A stretch of DNA of 64,000 bases. Origin: Salibaculum halophilum. Lineage in GTDB: Bacteria; Pseudomonadota; Alphaproteobacteria; Rhodobacterales; Rhodobacteraceae. Positions 45,684 through 54,508 of this stretch are shown piece by piece. Location: NCBI RefSeq assembly GCF_002094885.1, contig NZ_MSIT01000010.1, positions 57,577 through 121,576 on the forward strand, read 5' to 3'. A model generated the notes under the pieces. That model searched no databases. It had not been told where the DNA came from and saw only the letters and a program-made list of their open reading frames with translations. Numbering within the stretch: position 1 is the stretch's first letter; every line of letters begins with the position of its first letter. The translations under genes and the position numbers were made by a program.

Positions 45684-45825
45684 GCCGCGCGGTCGCCAGG
45701 CCGCCCGGACGGGCTGGCGACTTGGTGGGGTTTGCGCCATGCTCTGATCGTGTTCGGATGTGGCTGCCATAAAGTGCCACGACCTACCCGCTGATCGCCA
45801 CCCCGCGGCCTGGCGACCGCGCGGC
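45684..45825. repeat. 142-bp element bounded by 21-bp perfect inverted repeats
   Basis: 45684-45704 and 45805-45825 are exact reverse complements (21 bp, core GCGCGGTCGCCAGGCC on the left). The 100-bp interior has no open frame of note. No clear target duplication is visible outside the arms. This is the main content of the gene-free stretch 45569-45940, the only one over 300 bp; 45569-45660 is an A/T-richer tail after the AlbA_2 gene, and 45841-45909 holds the sit regulatory region. It could be a MITE-like element or a structured RNA. Confidence 0.75.
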
Positions 45826-45858
45826 TCGCGCGCGGGTTCGCAACTGCGCCGGCTCCAG

Positions 45859-45886
45859 TTGCGAATAATTCGCAAGACCCTTGACT
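45859..45886 (+). promoter_or_regulatory. Mur/Fur-like operator and -35 region of sitABCD
   Basis: TTGCGAATAATTCGCAA (45859-45875) has 7-bp palindromic arms around TAA, close to the Mur (manganese Fur-family) boxes reported before sit genes in alphaproteobacteria. TTGACT at 45881-45886 follows, with a poor -10 (AATAGA) 17 bp on. A degenerate second site (TGCGAACGACTTGCAA, 45889-45904) overlaps that -10. An upstream hairpin CGCAACTG...CAGTTGCG spans 45839-45863. Confidence 0.6.
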
Positions 45887-45940
45887 TCTGCGAACGACTT
45901 GCAAATAGACGAGGCAGAGCCTCATGACATGGAGACCCCG

Positions 45941-46810
45941 ATGCTGCGCCTTGCCGCCCTGTTGATCCTGTTCGCCCTGCCCGCCCAGGCCGAGCGCCTG
46001 AAGGTCGTGACCACCTTCACCGTCATCGCCGACATGGCCCGCAACGTGGCCGGCGAGTCGGCAGACGTCGTCTCGATCACCAAGCCGGGGGCCGAGATCC
46101 ACAACTATCAGCCCACGCCGCGCGACCTGGTGCGCGCCTCGGACGCGGACCTGCTGTTGTGGAACGGGTTGAACCTGGAGCGTTGGTTCGAGCAGTTCGT
46201 CGCCAACCTCGGCGATATCCCCTCGGTCACGGTGTCCGCGGGGATCGACCCCATCGCCATCGGCGAAGGCAGCTACGCCGGCACGCCCAACCCGCATGCC
46301 TGGATGGGGCTGGACAACGCGCTGGTCTATATCGACAACATCGCCGCCGCGCTGGCGCAGGCCGACCCGGCGAACGCCGACCGCTATGCCGCCAACGCCG
46401 CCGCCTACAAGGCCGAGCTGCGCGCCACGCTCGCCCCGCTGCGCGACGCCATCGCGCAGGTGCCCGAGGGCCGGCGCTGGCTCGTCACCTGCGAGGGGGC
46501 GTTCAGCTATCTGGCGCGCGATTTCGGGCTGCGGGAACTCTACCTCTGGCCCATGAACGCCGACCAGGTGGGCACGCCGCAACAGGTCCGCGCGGTGATC
46601 GACGGGGTGCGCGCCAACGACATTCCCGTGGTCTTCTGCGAAAGCACGGTCAGCACCCGGCCCGCCGAACAGGTCGCCCGCGAAACCGGCGCGGCCTACG
46701 GCGGGGTGCTCTACGTCGACAGCCTGTCCGGCCCGGACGGCCCGGTGCCCAGCTACCTGGACCTGCTGCGCGTCACGGCGGAAACGGTGGTGGAGGGCCT
46801 GACCCGATGA
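45941..46810 (+). CDS. sitA: Manganese/iron ABC transporter substrate-binding protein
   Basis: 289 aa from the ATG at 45941, which has a GGAG site; an ATG at 45929 would add four residues. Signal peptide LAALLILFALPAQA. The cluster A-I metal ligands can be followed: His in KPGAEIHNYQPTP, His in TPNPHAWMG, Glu in TCEGAFSYLARDFGL, and Asp in LYVDSLSGPDGPVPSYLD. Glu at the third position marks the Mn/Fe type rather than Zn (ZnuA has His). It captures metal in the periplasm for SitBCD. Confidence 0.93.
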   Translation: MLRLAALLILFALPAQAERLKVVTTFTVIADMARNVAGESADVVSITKPGAEIHNYQPTPRDLVRASDADLLLWNGLNLERWFEQFVANLGDIPSVTVSAGIDPIAIGEGSYAGTPNPHAWMGLDNALVYIDNIAAALAQADPANADRYAANAAAYKAELRATLAPLRDAIAQVPEGRRWLVTCEGAFSYLARDFGLRELYLWPMNADQVGTPQQVRAVIDGVRANDIPVVFCESTVSTRPAEQVARETGAAYGGVLYVDSLSGPDGPVPSYLDLLRVTAETVVEGLTR

Positions 46811-47667
46811 CGGGGATTTCCGCCCGCGACGTCACCGTCACCTATCGCAACGGCCAGACCGCGCTTTGGGATGCCAGCTTCGAGGTGCCGCGCGGCACGG
46901 TCACGGCGCTGGTGGGCGTCAACGGCGCGGGCAAGTCGACCTTGTTCAAGGCGATCATGGGCTTCGTGCCCACCGCGCGGGGCGAGATCAGCCTGCTGGG
47001 CCGCCCCGTGCGGCGGGCGCTCAAGGACAACCTTGTCGCCTACGTGCCCCAGGCCGAGGAGGTCGACTGGGCCTTCCCGGTGCTGGTCGAGGACGTGGTG
47101 ATGATGGGCCGCTTCGGCCACATGGGCTGGATGCGCCGGCCCGGCCCGGCCGATCGCGCGGCGGTCGAGGCGGCGCTGGCCCGCGTGGACATGACCGAGT
47201 ATCGCCACCGCCAGATCGGCGAGTTGTCGGGCGGCCAGCGCAAGCGCGTGTTCCTGGCCCGGGCGCTGGCGCAGGAGGGGCAGGTGATCCTGCTGGACGA
47301 GCCCTTCACCGGCGTGGACGTCAAGACCGAAGGCCAGATCGTCGCCCTTCTGAAAGAGCTGCGCGACGAGGGGCGGGTGATGCTGGTCTCGACCCACAAC
47401 CTCGGGTCGGTGCCCGAGTTCTGCGACCGGACCATCCTGGTCAAGGGCACCGTGCTGGCGCATGGCTTGACGGATGAGGTCTTCACGCCCGCCAACCTAG
47501 AAGCGGCCTTCGGCGGCGTGCTGCGCCGCTTTACCCTGGGCGGGGACGCCCTGCACGATGACGGCGACGACCGGGCGATTTCCATCCTGACCGATGATGA
47601 ACGCCCCTTCGTGCAATACGGGGAAGAGACCCAGAAGGCCCGCCAGCACCGGGAGCGGCAGGAATGA
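46807..47667 (+). CDS. sitB: Manganese/iron ABC transporter ATP-binding protein
   Basis: 286 aa. Walker A GVNGAGKSTLFKAI at about residue 37, Q-loop YVPQAEEVDW, signature ELSGGQRKRVFLARAL at about 140, Walker B VILLDEPFTGVD and the switch His in STHNLG. A C-terminal extension of about 40 residues (GGDALHDDGDDRAISILTDD) is longer than in most SitB. It overlaps sitA by 4 bp and sitC by 4 bp. Confidence 0.95.
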   Translation: MTGISARDVTVTYRNGQTALWDASFEVPRGTVTALVGVNGAGKSTLFKAIMGFVPTARGEISLLGRPVRRALKDNLVAYVPQAEEVDWAFPVLVEDVVMMGRFGHMGWMRRPGPADRAAVEAALARVDMTEYRHRQIGELSGGQRKRVFLARALAQEGQVILLDEPFTGVDVKTEGQIVALLKELRDEGRVMLVSTHNLGSVPEFCDRTILVKGTVLAHGLTDEVFTPANLEAAFGGVLRRFTLGGDALHDDGDDRAISILTDDERPFVQYGEETQKARQHRERQE

Positions 47668-48521
47668 CCCTGCTGCTGGAGCCCTTTTCCTACGGCTACA
47701 TGACCAACGCGATGTGGGTCTCCGCCCTTGTCGGCGCGGTCTGCGCCTTCCTGTCGGCCTACCTGATGCTCAAGGGCTGGTCGCTGATCGGCGACGCGCT
47801 CAGCCACGCGGTGGTGCCCGGCGTGGCCGGGGCCTACATGCTGGGGCTGCCCTTCGCGCTGGGCGCCTTCCTGTCGGGCGGGCTGGCGGCCGGGGCGATG
47901 CTGTTCCTGACCGAACGCTCGGGGCTGAAGGTGGACGTGATCATCGGGCTGATCTTCACCAGCTTCTTCGGGCTGGGGCTCTTCATGGTCTCGATCAACC
48001 CGGTAGGGATCGACGTCCAGACCATCACCATGGGCAACATCCTGGCCATCACGCCGGGCGACACGCTGCAACTGGGCATCATCGGCGGCGTCTCGATGCT
48101 GGTGCTGCTGGCCAGGTGGAAGGACCTGATGGTCGCCTTCTTCGACGAAAATCACGCGCGGTCGGTGGGTCTGAACCCGCAGGCGCTCAAGGCGGTGTTC
48201 TTCCTGCTGCTGTCGGCCTCGGTCGTGGCCGCGTTGCAGACGGTCGGGGCCTTCCTGGTGATCGCCCTGGTGGTGACGCCGGGGGCCACGGCCTATCTGC
48301 TGACCGACCGGTTCGAACGGCTGCTGATCGTGTCGGTCGGCATCGGGGCGGTGACCAGTTTCCTGGGCGCCTATGCCAGCTATTTCCTGAACGGGGCGAC
48401 GGGGGGCGTGATCGTCTGCCTGCAGACGGCGCTGTTCCTCGCGGCCTTCCTGCTGGCCCCGAAACACGGGCTGCTGGCCGGCAGGCGCAAAGCCCGCGCG
48501 GCGCTGGAGGCGCGGCGATGA
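47664..48521 (+). CDS. sitC: Manganese/iron ABC transporter permease
   Basis: 285 aa, eight or nine helices. FSYGYMTNAMWVSALVGAVC opens it, the cluster A-I permease motif KGWSLIGDALSHAVVPGVAG follows, and the C-terminal coupling region includes VVTPGATAYLLTDRFERLL. With SitD it makes the membrane channel. The start is inside the sitB stop (ATGA) and the stop overlaps sitD. Confidence 0.94.
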   Translation: MTLLLEPFSYGYMTNAMWVSALVGAVCAFLSAYLMLKGWSLIGDALSHAVVPGVAGAYMLGLPFALGAFLSGGLAAGAMLFLTERSGLKVDVIIGLIFTSFFGLGLFMVSINPVGIDVQTITMGNILAITPGDTLQLGIIGGVSMLVLLARWKDLMVAFFDENHARSVGLNPQALKAVFFLLLSASVVAALQTVGAFLVIALVVTPGATAYLLTDRFERLLIVSVGIGAVTSFLGAYASYFLNGATGGVIVCLQTALFLAAFLLAPKHGLLAGRRKARAALEARR

Positions 48522-49351
48522 TCGAGGCGCTACTGCTGCCCTTCCAGTTCGGTTTCATGGTCAATGCCTTCTGGATCGCGGCGATCCTGTCGGTGCCCAC
48601 GGCGCTGCTGTCTTGCTTTCTTGTGCTCAAGGGCTGGGCGCTGATGGGCGATGCGGTCAGCCACGCGGTGCTGCCGGGGATCGTGCTGGCCTTCATCCTC
48701 GGGCTGCCGCTGATCCTCGGCGCCTTCGTGGCAGGCATGTTCACCGCCGTGGCGACCGGTTACCTCGCCGACAACAGCCGGGTGAAGCCGGATACGGTCA
48801 TGGGCGTTGTCTTCTCGGGCATGTTTGCGGCAGGGATCGTCATGTATGTCGCGATCGACACCAACATGCACCTCGACCACATCCTGTACGGTAACATGCT
48901 CGGGGTCGGGGCGGCGGATCTGTGGACCGCCGGCCTGGTCGCACTGGTCGTCGGTGGCGGGTTGCTGCTGCGCTGGAAGGACCTGTTGCTGCATGCCTTC
49001 GACCCGGCCCAGGCGAGGGCCGCCGGGTTGCCGGTTGGCTGGCTGCACTACGGCTTGCTGGCCGCCCTGTCGCTGACCATCGTGGCGACGCTCTCGGCGG
49101 TGGGGCTGATCCTCGCCATCGGGCTGCTGATCGCGCCCGGGGCGATCGCCTTCCTGCTGGTGCGGGAATTCAGGACCATGCTCTGGGTTTCCGGTCTGGT
49201 GTGCCTGGCCGCGATGCTGGGCGGGACCTACGCCAGCTTCTTTCTCGACAGTGCGCCGGCGCCGACGATCATCCTGATCCTGACGGCGCTGTTCCTGCTG
49301 GCCTTGGCGCGACGCCTGAACCGGACCCGGCGCGACAGGGCGCGGGGGTAG
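48518..49351 (+). CDS. sitD: Manganese/iron ABC transporter permease, second
   Basis: 277 aa, paralogue of SitC: FQFGFMVNAFWIAAILSVP, KGWALMGDAVSHAVLPGIVL, and LIAPGAIAFLLVREFRTML are the matching segments. It completes the sitABCD operon. Its stop codon is the left edge of palindrome cluster F, which probably ends the transcript. Confidence 0.94.
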   Translation: MIEALLLPFQFGFMVNAFWIAAILSVPTALLSCFLVLKGWALMGDAVSHAVLPGIVLAFILGLPLILGAFVAGMFTAVATGYLADNSRVKPDTVMGVVFSGMFAAGIVMYVAIDTNMHLDHILYGNMLGVGAADLWTAGLVALVVGGGLLLRWKDLLLHAFDPAQARAAGLPVGWLHYGLLAALSLTIVATLSAVGLILAIGLLIAPGAIAFLLVREFRTMLWVSGLVCLAAMLGGTYASFFLDSAPAPTIILILTALFLLALARRLNRTRRDRARG

Positions 49352-49443
49352 GCGGCGCGTCGACGCGCCGCCCTGCGCGCCATGCATGGCGCGGCGCGCG
49401 CAGGGTTTCACCCTGCGCGCGTCAAGCCGCGTCGACGCGGCTT
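49351..49443. repeat. Palindrome cluster F: four tandem hairpins after sitABCD
   Basis: 49351-49372, a 22-bp perfect palindrome with core GCGCGTCGACGCGC, identical to 31523-31544; 49376-49393, 18 bp perfect, centred on ATGCAT; 49395-49421, 12-bp arms around TTC; 49424-49443, 20 bp perfect, core GCCGCGTCGACGCGGC. They fill nearly all of the gap between sitD and ade, leaving only about 55 bp for an ade promoter. Confidence 0.88.
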
Positions 49444-49498
49444 TCCTCTGGACCTCGGGCCCCGGCTGGGCGACCCTCGGCCCGGACCGGAGGACATC

Positions 49499-51193
49499 AT
49501 GAGCACACTTGACGACAGGATCACGCAGGGCCGCGGCGACGCCCCGGCCGATCTGGTGTTGCGCGGGGGCCGCGTCTTTGACCTTGTCACCGGCGCGATG
49601 CTGGAGGGCGATGTCGCCATCTGCGGCGACACCATCGTCGGCACCTGCGCCGATTATGAGGGGCGCGAGGTCGTTGACGTCTCCGGCCTGACGCTGGTGC
49701 CCGGCTTCATCGACACGCATCTGCACATCGAAAGCAGCCTGGTCACGCCCTTCGAGTTCGACCGGCTGGTGACACCGCTGGGCGTGACCACGGCCATCTG
49801 CGACCCGCACGAGATTGCCAACGTGCTGGGCGTGCCGGGCATCCGGTATTTCCTCGATGCGGCCATGGAGACCGTGCTCGACATCCGGGTCAACCTGTCC
49901 TCCTGCGTGCCCTCGACCGAGATGGAAACCGCCGGCGCCCGGATCGAGGCCGCGGACCTTGCCCCGCTGATGGACCACCCACAGGTGATCGGCCTGGCCG
50001 AGGTCATGAATTATCCCGGCGTGATCCATCGTGACCCTGGGCTCATGGCCAAGCTTTCGGCCTTCGAGGGCCGCCACATGGACGGGCATTGCCCGATGCT
50101 CTCGGGGCGCGACCTGAACGCCTATGTCGCTGCCGGCATCCGCACCGAACACGAGGCGACGACCGCCGACGAGGCGCGCGAGAAACTGCAGAAAGGCATG
50201 CGCGTGCTGATCCGCGAGGGCTCGGTTTCCAAGGACCTCGAGGCGCTGATCCCGCTTCTGACTGAGCGCACCGCGCCCTACATGTGCCTGTGCACCGACG
50301 ACCGGAACCCGCTGGATATAGGCGAACACGGGCATCTCGACTACATGATTCGCACCGCCATTGCCCGGGGCGTGCCGCCGCTGGCCGCCTATCGCGCGGC
50401 CTCGCTGTCGGCGGCCGAGGCCTTCGGGCTCAAGGGCAGAGGCCTGATCGCGCCGGGCCAGCGGGCAGATATCGTGGCGCTGGGATCATTGGAGGTCTGC
50501 GATGCAAGGGCCGTCTGGTGCGGCGGCGTGCCGGTTGGCGAAGCGGCCTTTGCCGCGCGCCGGAGCGTCGCCCCTATCGGGCGCGGCTCGGTCAAGGCGC
50601 GCCGCGTCACCGCCAGCGATTTCCGCACAACGGGCAATCGTACGGAAACGGACGTGATCGGCGTGATCGAGGGCAAGATCCTCACCGAGCATCGGCACGA
50701 GGACATCCCCATCGAAGACGGCGACAAGCGCCCCGACCCGGCACGCGACCTCGTCAAGATCGCGGTGGTCGAACGCCACGGGATCAATGGCAACATCGCC
50801 ACGGGGTTCGTCCGCGGTTTCGGGTTGCAGCGCGGGGCCATCGCCTCGACCGTCTGCCACGATCACCACAACATCGCCGTGGTGGGGGCGGATTACGACG
50901 ACATGGCGCTGGCCGCCAACCGGCTGGCCGACCTCGAAGGCGGCTTCGTCGTGACCGAGGGCGGCGCGGTGCGCGCCGAACTGGCCCTGCCGGTGGCCGG
51001 GTTGATGAGCCTTGCGCCGTTCGAGGAGGTCCGCACCCGGCTGGAAGAGCTGCGCGCGGCGGCAAAGGCGCTGGGCGTGGGGCTGGAGGAACCCTTCCTG
51101 CAACTGGCCTTCCTCGCGCTGCCGGTGATCCCCGCGCTGAAGATCACCGACCGGGGGCTGGTGGACGTGACCCGGTTCGAGATCATCGGGTAG
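49499..51193 (+). CDS. ade: Adenine deaminase
   Basis: 564 aa from the ATG at 49499, with a GGAGGAC site. The amidohydrolase metal motif [19 protein letters not shown] is at about residue 75, then [11 protein letters not shown], the [18 protein letters not shown] loop, a [19 protein letters not shown] segment and the C-terminal [17 protein letters not shown]. It converts adenine to hypoxanthine in purine salvage using Mn or Fe, which fits its place after the manganese transporter. Confidence 0.96.
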   Translation: MSTLDDRITQGRGDAPADLVLRGGRVFDLVTGAMLEGDVAICGDTIVGTCADYEGREVVDVSGLTLVPGFIDTHLHIESSLVTPFEFDRLVTPLGVTTAICDPHEIANVLGVPGIRYFLDAAMETVLDIRVNLSSCVPSTEMETAGARIEAADLAPLMDHPQVIGLAEVMNYPGVIHRDPGLMAKLSAFEGRHMDGHCPMLSGRDLNAYVAAGIRTEHEATTADEAREKLQKGMRVLIREGSVSKDLEALIPLLTERTAPYMCLCTDDRNPLDIGEHGHLDYMIRTAIARGVPPLAAYRAASLSAAEAFGLKGRGLIAPGQRADIVALGSLEVCDARAVWCGGVPVGEAAFAARRSVAPIGRGSVKARRVTASDFRTTGNRTETDVIGVIEGKILTEHRHEDIPIEDGDKRPDPARDLVKIAVVERHGINGNIATGFVRGFGLQRGAIASTVCHDHHNIAVVGADYDDMALAANRLADLEGGFVVTEGGAVRAELALPVAGLMSLAPFEEVRTRLEELRAAAKALGVGLEEPFLQLAFLALPVIPALKITDRGLVDVTRFEIIG

Positions 51194-51343
51194 GGGGTGG
51201 CGGATGCCGCAGCCTGTCGGCCGGAAGATGCGGACGGCGAGGAGCACCGATAAACCGTTGCTGCATGCAGCAAGGGTGCCTGATAAGCTTCTAAAGAATT
51301 TCCCCCTCGCCCCCATAAGCTTGCCGATGAGGGAGACCTCAAA

Positions 51344-51835
51344 TTGAACGAAAATTTTAAGAACACGAGTCTAGAAACAAAGCTTCAGATGCTCCAATTA
51401 GTTTCAGATATCGCCGAAAGGGAATCAGATCGAACATGGAAAAGGTTCGCAATTCTCATTACGATAAATGGGGGTTTGGTTGCCCTTGTTTCCGTTATTT
51501 CGCCTGAACTCTCGCAAGTAACTCGGTTAGTGGCTGGTATCTTCGGACTATTGGTTTCTATCGTTTGGTATAAAATAGTACCAATTTCGAAGTATTATGA
51601 ACAAAGATGGCATGAGGATATGAAATACATCATATCCTCTGATCCGATATTGATCGATGTGATTAAAGCTCGAGATAGCGACACATCCCGAGCAATTCGG
51701 CCAACTGCATGGAGCGCTTCAAGTTATGTGCGACTTATGGCAGTTACGATCGGCGCAATTTGGCTCCTTCTTATCGCAACCACCATCTACGAACTGTTAG
51801 ATAGGACTATGGAAGCTCAGCCAATACTGTCATAA
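51344..51835 (+). CDS. Low-G+C small membrane protein, unknown
   Basis: 163 aa, starting at a TTG with GGGAG 8 bp ahead. Helices at about 36-53, 60-78 and 131-150 are separated by a polar loop (PISKYYEQRWHEDMKYI). G+C is about 40% by hand count, the lowest in the window, and codon use is unlike the neighbours. The arrangement recalls SLATT or RipA-octamer-type small membrane proteins sometimes found as defence effectors, but I see no decisive motif. It lies alone between ade and sdaA. Confidence 0.65.
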   Translation: MNENFKNTSLETKLQMLQLVSDIAERESDRTWKRFAILITINGGLVALVSVISPELSQVTRLVAGIFGLLVSIVWYKIVPISKYYEQRWHEDMKYIISSDPILIDVIKARDSDTSRAIRPTAWSASSYVRLMAVTIGAIWLLLIATTIYELLDRTMEAQPILS

Positions 51836-51947
51836 GAGCCGGACGTTTAAAAACCGCTCTTCAAGAAGTAACGTGAAGCGGAAATTCGAGCACCTGAAGC
51901 GAAAGCTTCTTTAGTCTCAAGAAGCTGCTACTCGGGCACGGGCGACT

Positions 51948-53321
51948 TCAACAATTCGGTACATTTACGGCCAGCCCGCCGAGGGCGGTTTCCTTGTATT
52001 TCTCGCTCATGTCGGCGCCGGTCTGGCGCATGGTCTCGATGGCCGAGTCCAGCGGCACGAAATGCTGCCCGTCGCCGCGCAGCGACAGCGAGGCGGCCGA
52101 CACGGCCTTGATCGCGCCCAGCCCGTTGCGCTCGATGCAGGGGACCTGCACCAGCCCGCGCACCGGGTCGCAGGTCATGCCGAGGTGGTGTTCCAGCGCG
52201 ATCTCGGCGGCGTTCTCGATCTGCGGGGGCGTGCCGCCCAGCACGCCGCACAGCCCGGCGGCGGCCATGGCGCTGGCGCTGCCGACCTCGGCCTGGCAGC
52301 CCGCCTCGGCCCCCGAGATCGAGGCGTTGAACTTGACCAGCCCGCCAATGGCCGCAGCGGTCAGCAGGAACTCGGGCACCCGTTCGCGCGTGGCCCCCGG
52401 CACATGGTCCAGCCAGTAGCGGATCGTCGCGGGCACCACGCCGGCCGCGCCGTTGGTGGGGGCGGTGACGACCTGCCCGCCGGCGGCGTTCTCCTCGTTC
52501 ACGGCCATGGCGTAGAGGGAAATCCAGTCGTTGATGACATGCGGCGCGGTCAGGTTGCGGCCGTGTTCGGCCAGCAGCGCCTCGTGGATCGCGCGTGCCC
52601 GGCGGCGCACGCGCAGGCCGCCGGGCAGTTCGCCGTCGCCAGCCAGGCCGCGGTCGATGCAGGTGCTCATGACCTCCCAGATGCGGGCCAGGCCGGCGTC
52701 GAGGTCGGCGCCGGGCATGCGGCTGAGTTCGTTGCGGCGTTTCATCTGCGCCACGGTCAGGCCGGACTCGGCGGCCATGTCCATCATCTCGGCGGCGGAT
52801 TTGAAGGGGAAGGGCACCGGCGCACCATCGTCGGTGTCGCGGCCCCGGGCCAGTTCGTCCTCGGTCAGCACGAAGCCGCCGCCGATGGAGTAATACGTCA
52901 CCTGCGTTACCACGTCGCCCTGGGCGTCGCAGCCCTTGAGGATCATGCCGTTGGCGTGGCCGGGCAGGGGCGGGCCGTAGTCGAACTGCAGATCCGCGTC
53001 GGGGTCGAAGGTCAGCGGCCCCAGCCCGTGGGGCGCCACCGTCCCCTCCGCCTTGATGCGGGCCAGTTCGGCCTCGGCGCGGTCGGCGTCGTAGGCGTCG
53101 GCGCGGAACCCCGCCAGGCCGAGGATCGTGGCCCGGTCGGTGGCATGGCCCACCCCGGTGAAGGCCAGCGAGCCGTGCAGCGAGGCTTTGAGCCCGGCCA
53201 CCGAGAAGGGCTGCGCGCGCAGGTGGTCGAGAAAGCGCGCGGCGGCGACCATGGGCCCGATCGTGTGCGACGACGAAGGGCCCACGCCGACCTTGAACAT
53301 GTCGAAAACGCTCAGGAACAT
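51948..53321 (-). CDS. sdaA: L-serine ammonia-lyase (iron-sulfur type)
   Basis: 457 aa from the ATG at 53321, preceded by an AAAGGGGG site. N-terminal [20 protein letters not shown] is the Ser/Thr-rich substrate motif of the beta domain; the alpha domain has [13 protein letters not shown] and the iron-sulfur cysteines in [20 protein letters not shown] and [18 protein letters not shown]. It deaminates serine to pyruvate with a 4Fe-4S cluster. It is divergent from rpiA. Confidence 0.97.
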   Translation of the reverse strand: MFLSVFDMFKVGVGPSSSHTIGPMVAAARFLDHLRAQPFSVAGLKASLHGSLAFTGVGHATDRATILGLAGFRADAYDADRAEAELARIKAEGTVAPHGLGPLTFDPDADLQFDYGPPLPGHANGMILKGCDAQGDVVTQVTYYSIGGGFVLTEDELARGRDTDDGAPVPFPFKSAAEMMDMAAESGLTVAQMKRRNELSRMPGADLDAGLARIWEVMSTCIDRGLAGDGELPGGLRVRRRARAIHEALLAEHGRNLTAPHVINDWISLYAMAVNEENAAGGQVVTAPTNGAAGVVPATIRYWLDHVPGATRERVPEFLLTAAAIGGLVKFNASISGAEAGCQAEVGSASAMAAAGLCGVLGGTPPQIENAAEIALEHHLGMTCDPVRGLVQVPCIERNGLGAIKAVSAASLSLRGDGQHFVPLDSAIETMRQTGADMSEKYKETALGGLAVNVPNC

Positions 53322-53531
53322 GCTGTCCCCCTTTCGATTGGACCGATGCGCATGGGGCCGAGGATAGGGCCGGACACAGCCCGTTGGGGGCTGTATGCGA
53401 CACATTGGCACCTGCTGCCGCCGATCTGCCACGCGATCCGCCCCGCGCGCCCCGGTCAAGCCCGACGCGCCCCTCGCCAGACGGCGCGTCGCGGCCTATA
53501 AGGGCGCGAGTCACCCCAAGGAGAGGCTGTC

Positions 53532-54314
53532 ATGTCCGATCTGTCGCCCATCGACAAGGCCAAGTTCGTCGCCGCCAAACAGGCGGCCGACTACGTCGAG
53601 GACGGGATGCGCGTCGGCCTCGGCACCGGCTCGACCGCCGCCTGGCTGGTCAAGTGCCTTGGTGAAAAGGTCGCCGGCGGCCTGTCGATCCGGGGCGTTC
53701 CAACCTCGACCCGCACCGCCGAGCTGGCCCGCGAGGTGGGCATCGAGGTGATGTCGCTCGACGAGGCGAAGTGGCTGGACCTGACGATCGACGGCGCCGA
53801 CGAATGCGACGGCAACCTCAACCTGATAAAGGGCGGCGGCGGGGCGCTGCTTCAGGAAAAGATCGTCGCCACGGCGAGCGACCGGATGGTCGTGATCGCC
53901 GACGCGGCCAAGCAGGTCGAGACGCTGGGCGCCTTCCCGCTGCCGCTGGAGGTGATCCCCTTCGGCTGGCAAACCACCAAGACGCTGGTCGAGGAAACGC
54001 TGGTGGGCATGGACGTGCTGGGGCGCAGCACCTCCCTTCGAATGAATGGCGAGGCTCCGTATTACACCGACGAGGGCAACCATATCCTCGATTTGCACCT
54101 CAACCGGATCGGCAATGCCCGGCAGTTGAGCCTGGTGCTCAACCAGATCCCGGGCGTTGTGGAAAACGGGCTGTTCATCGACATCTGCGACGTGCTGGTG
54201 ATCGGGTACGGCGACGGCCGGGTCGAGCAGCGCGACATCAACGCCGGCACCGTCACCGAGGCGCGCCACGAGTTCATCGAGACCGACAACCTGTTCACGG
54301 ATATCGGCGACTGA
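53532..54314 (+). CDS. rpiA: Ribose-5-phosphate isomerase A
   Basis: 260 aa. The phosphate-binding GLGTGSTAAWLV lies at about residue 33, the catalytic region DLTIDGADECDGNLNLIKGGGGALLQEKI at about 80, and SDRMVVIADAAKQVETLG next, as in RpiA. It interconverts ribose-5-phosphate and ribulose-5-phosphate. A GCGGGC/GCCCGC hairpin at 54324-54338 just after the stop may help end its transcript, though no U-run follows. Confidence 0.97.
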   Translation: MSDLSPIDKAKFVAAKQAADYVEDGMRVGLGTGSTAAWLVKCLGEKVAGGLSIRGVPTSTRTAELAREVGIEVMSLDEAKWLDLTIDGADECDGNLNLIKGGGGALLQEKIVATASDRMVVIADAAKQVETLGAFPLPLEVIPFGWQTTKTLVEETLVGMDVLGRSTSLRMNGEAPYYTDEGNHILDLHLNRIGNARQLSLVLNQIPGVVENGLFIDICDVLVIGYGDGRVEQRDINAGTVTEARHEFIETDNLFTDIGD

Positions 54315-54508
54315 CCGAAATGTGCGGGCTGCGCCCGCGCAGGTTTGCTGGCACCTGGTGGCGGCCGTGGGATGATATCGGCCGGGCAGTGGACTGCGTG
54401 GCGAGGCGTCGGGCGGGAGTTTATCTGCCAAGATGAAGACGTGGCCGCGCACTGGCTATTTGCCGGGTGCTGTGTTTTACGTGCCGCGACGACGGACAAG
54501 AGGGTGGC

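Noticed and set aside
54320..54436. 38-codon frame (MCGLRPRRFAGTWW...) before gor
   Set aside because: No ribosome site, contains a GCGGGC hairpin, and no recognisable family; not enough to call a gene.
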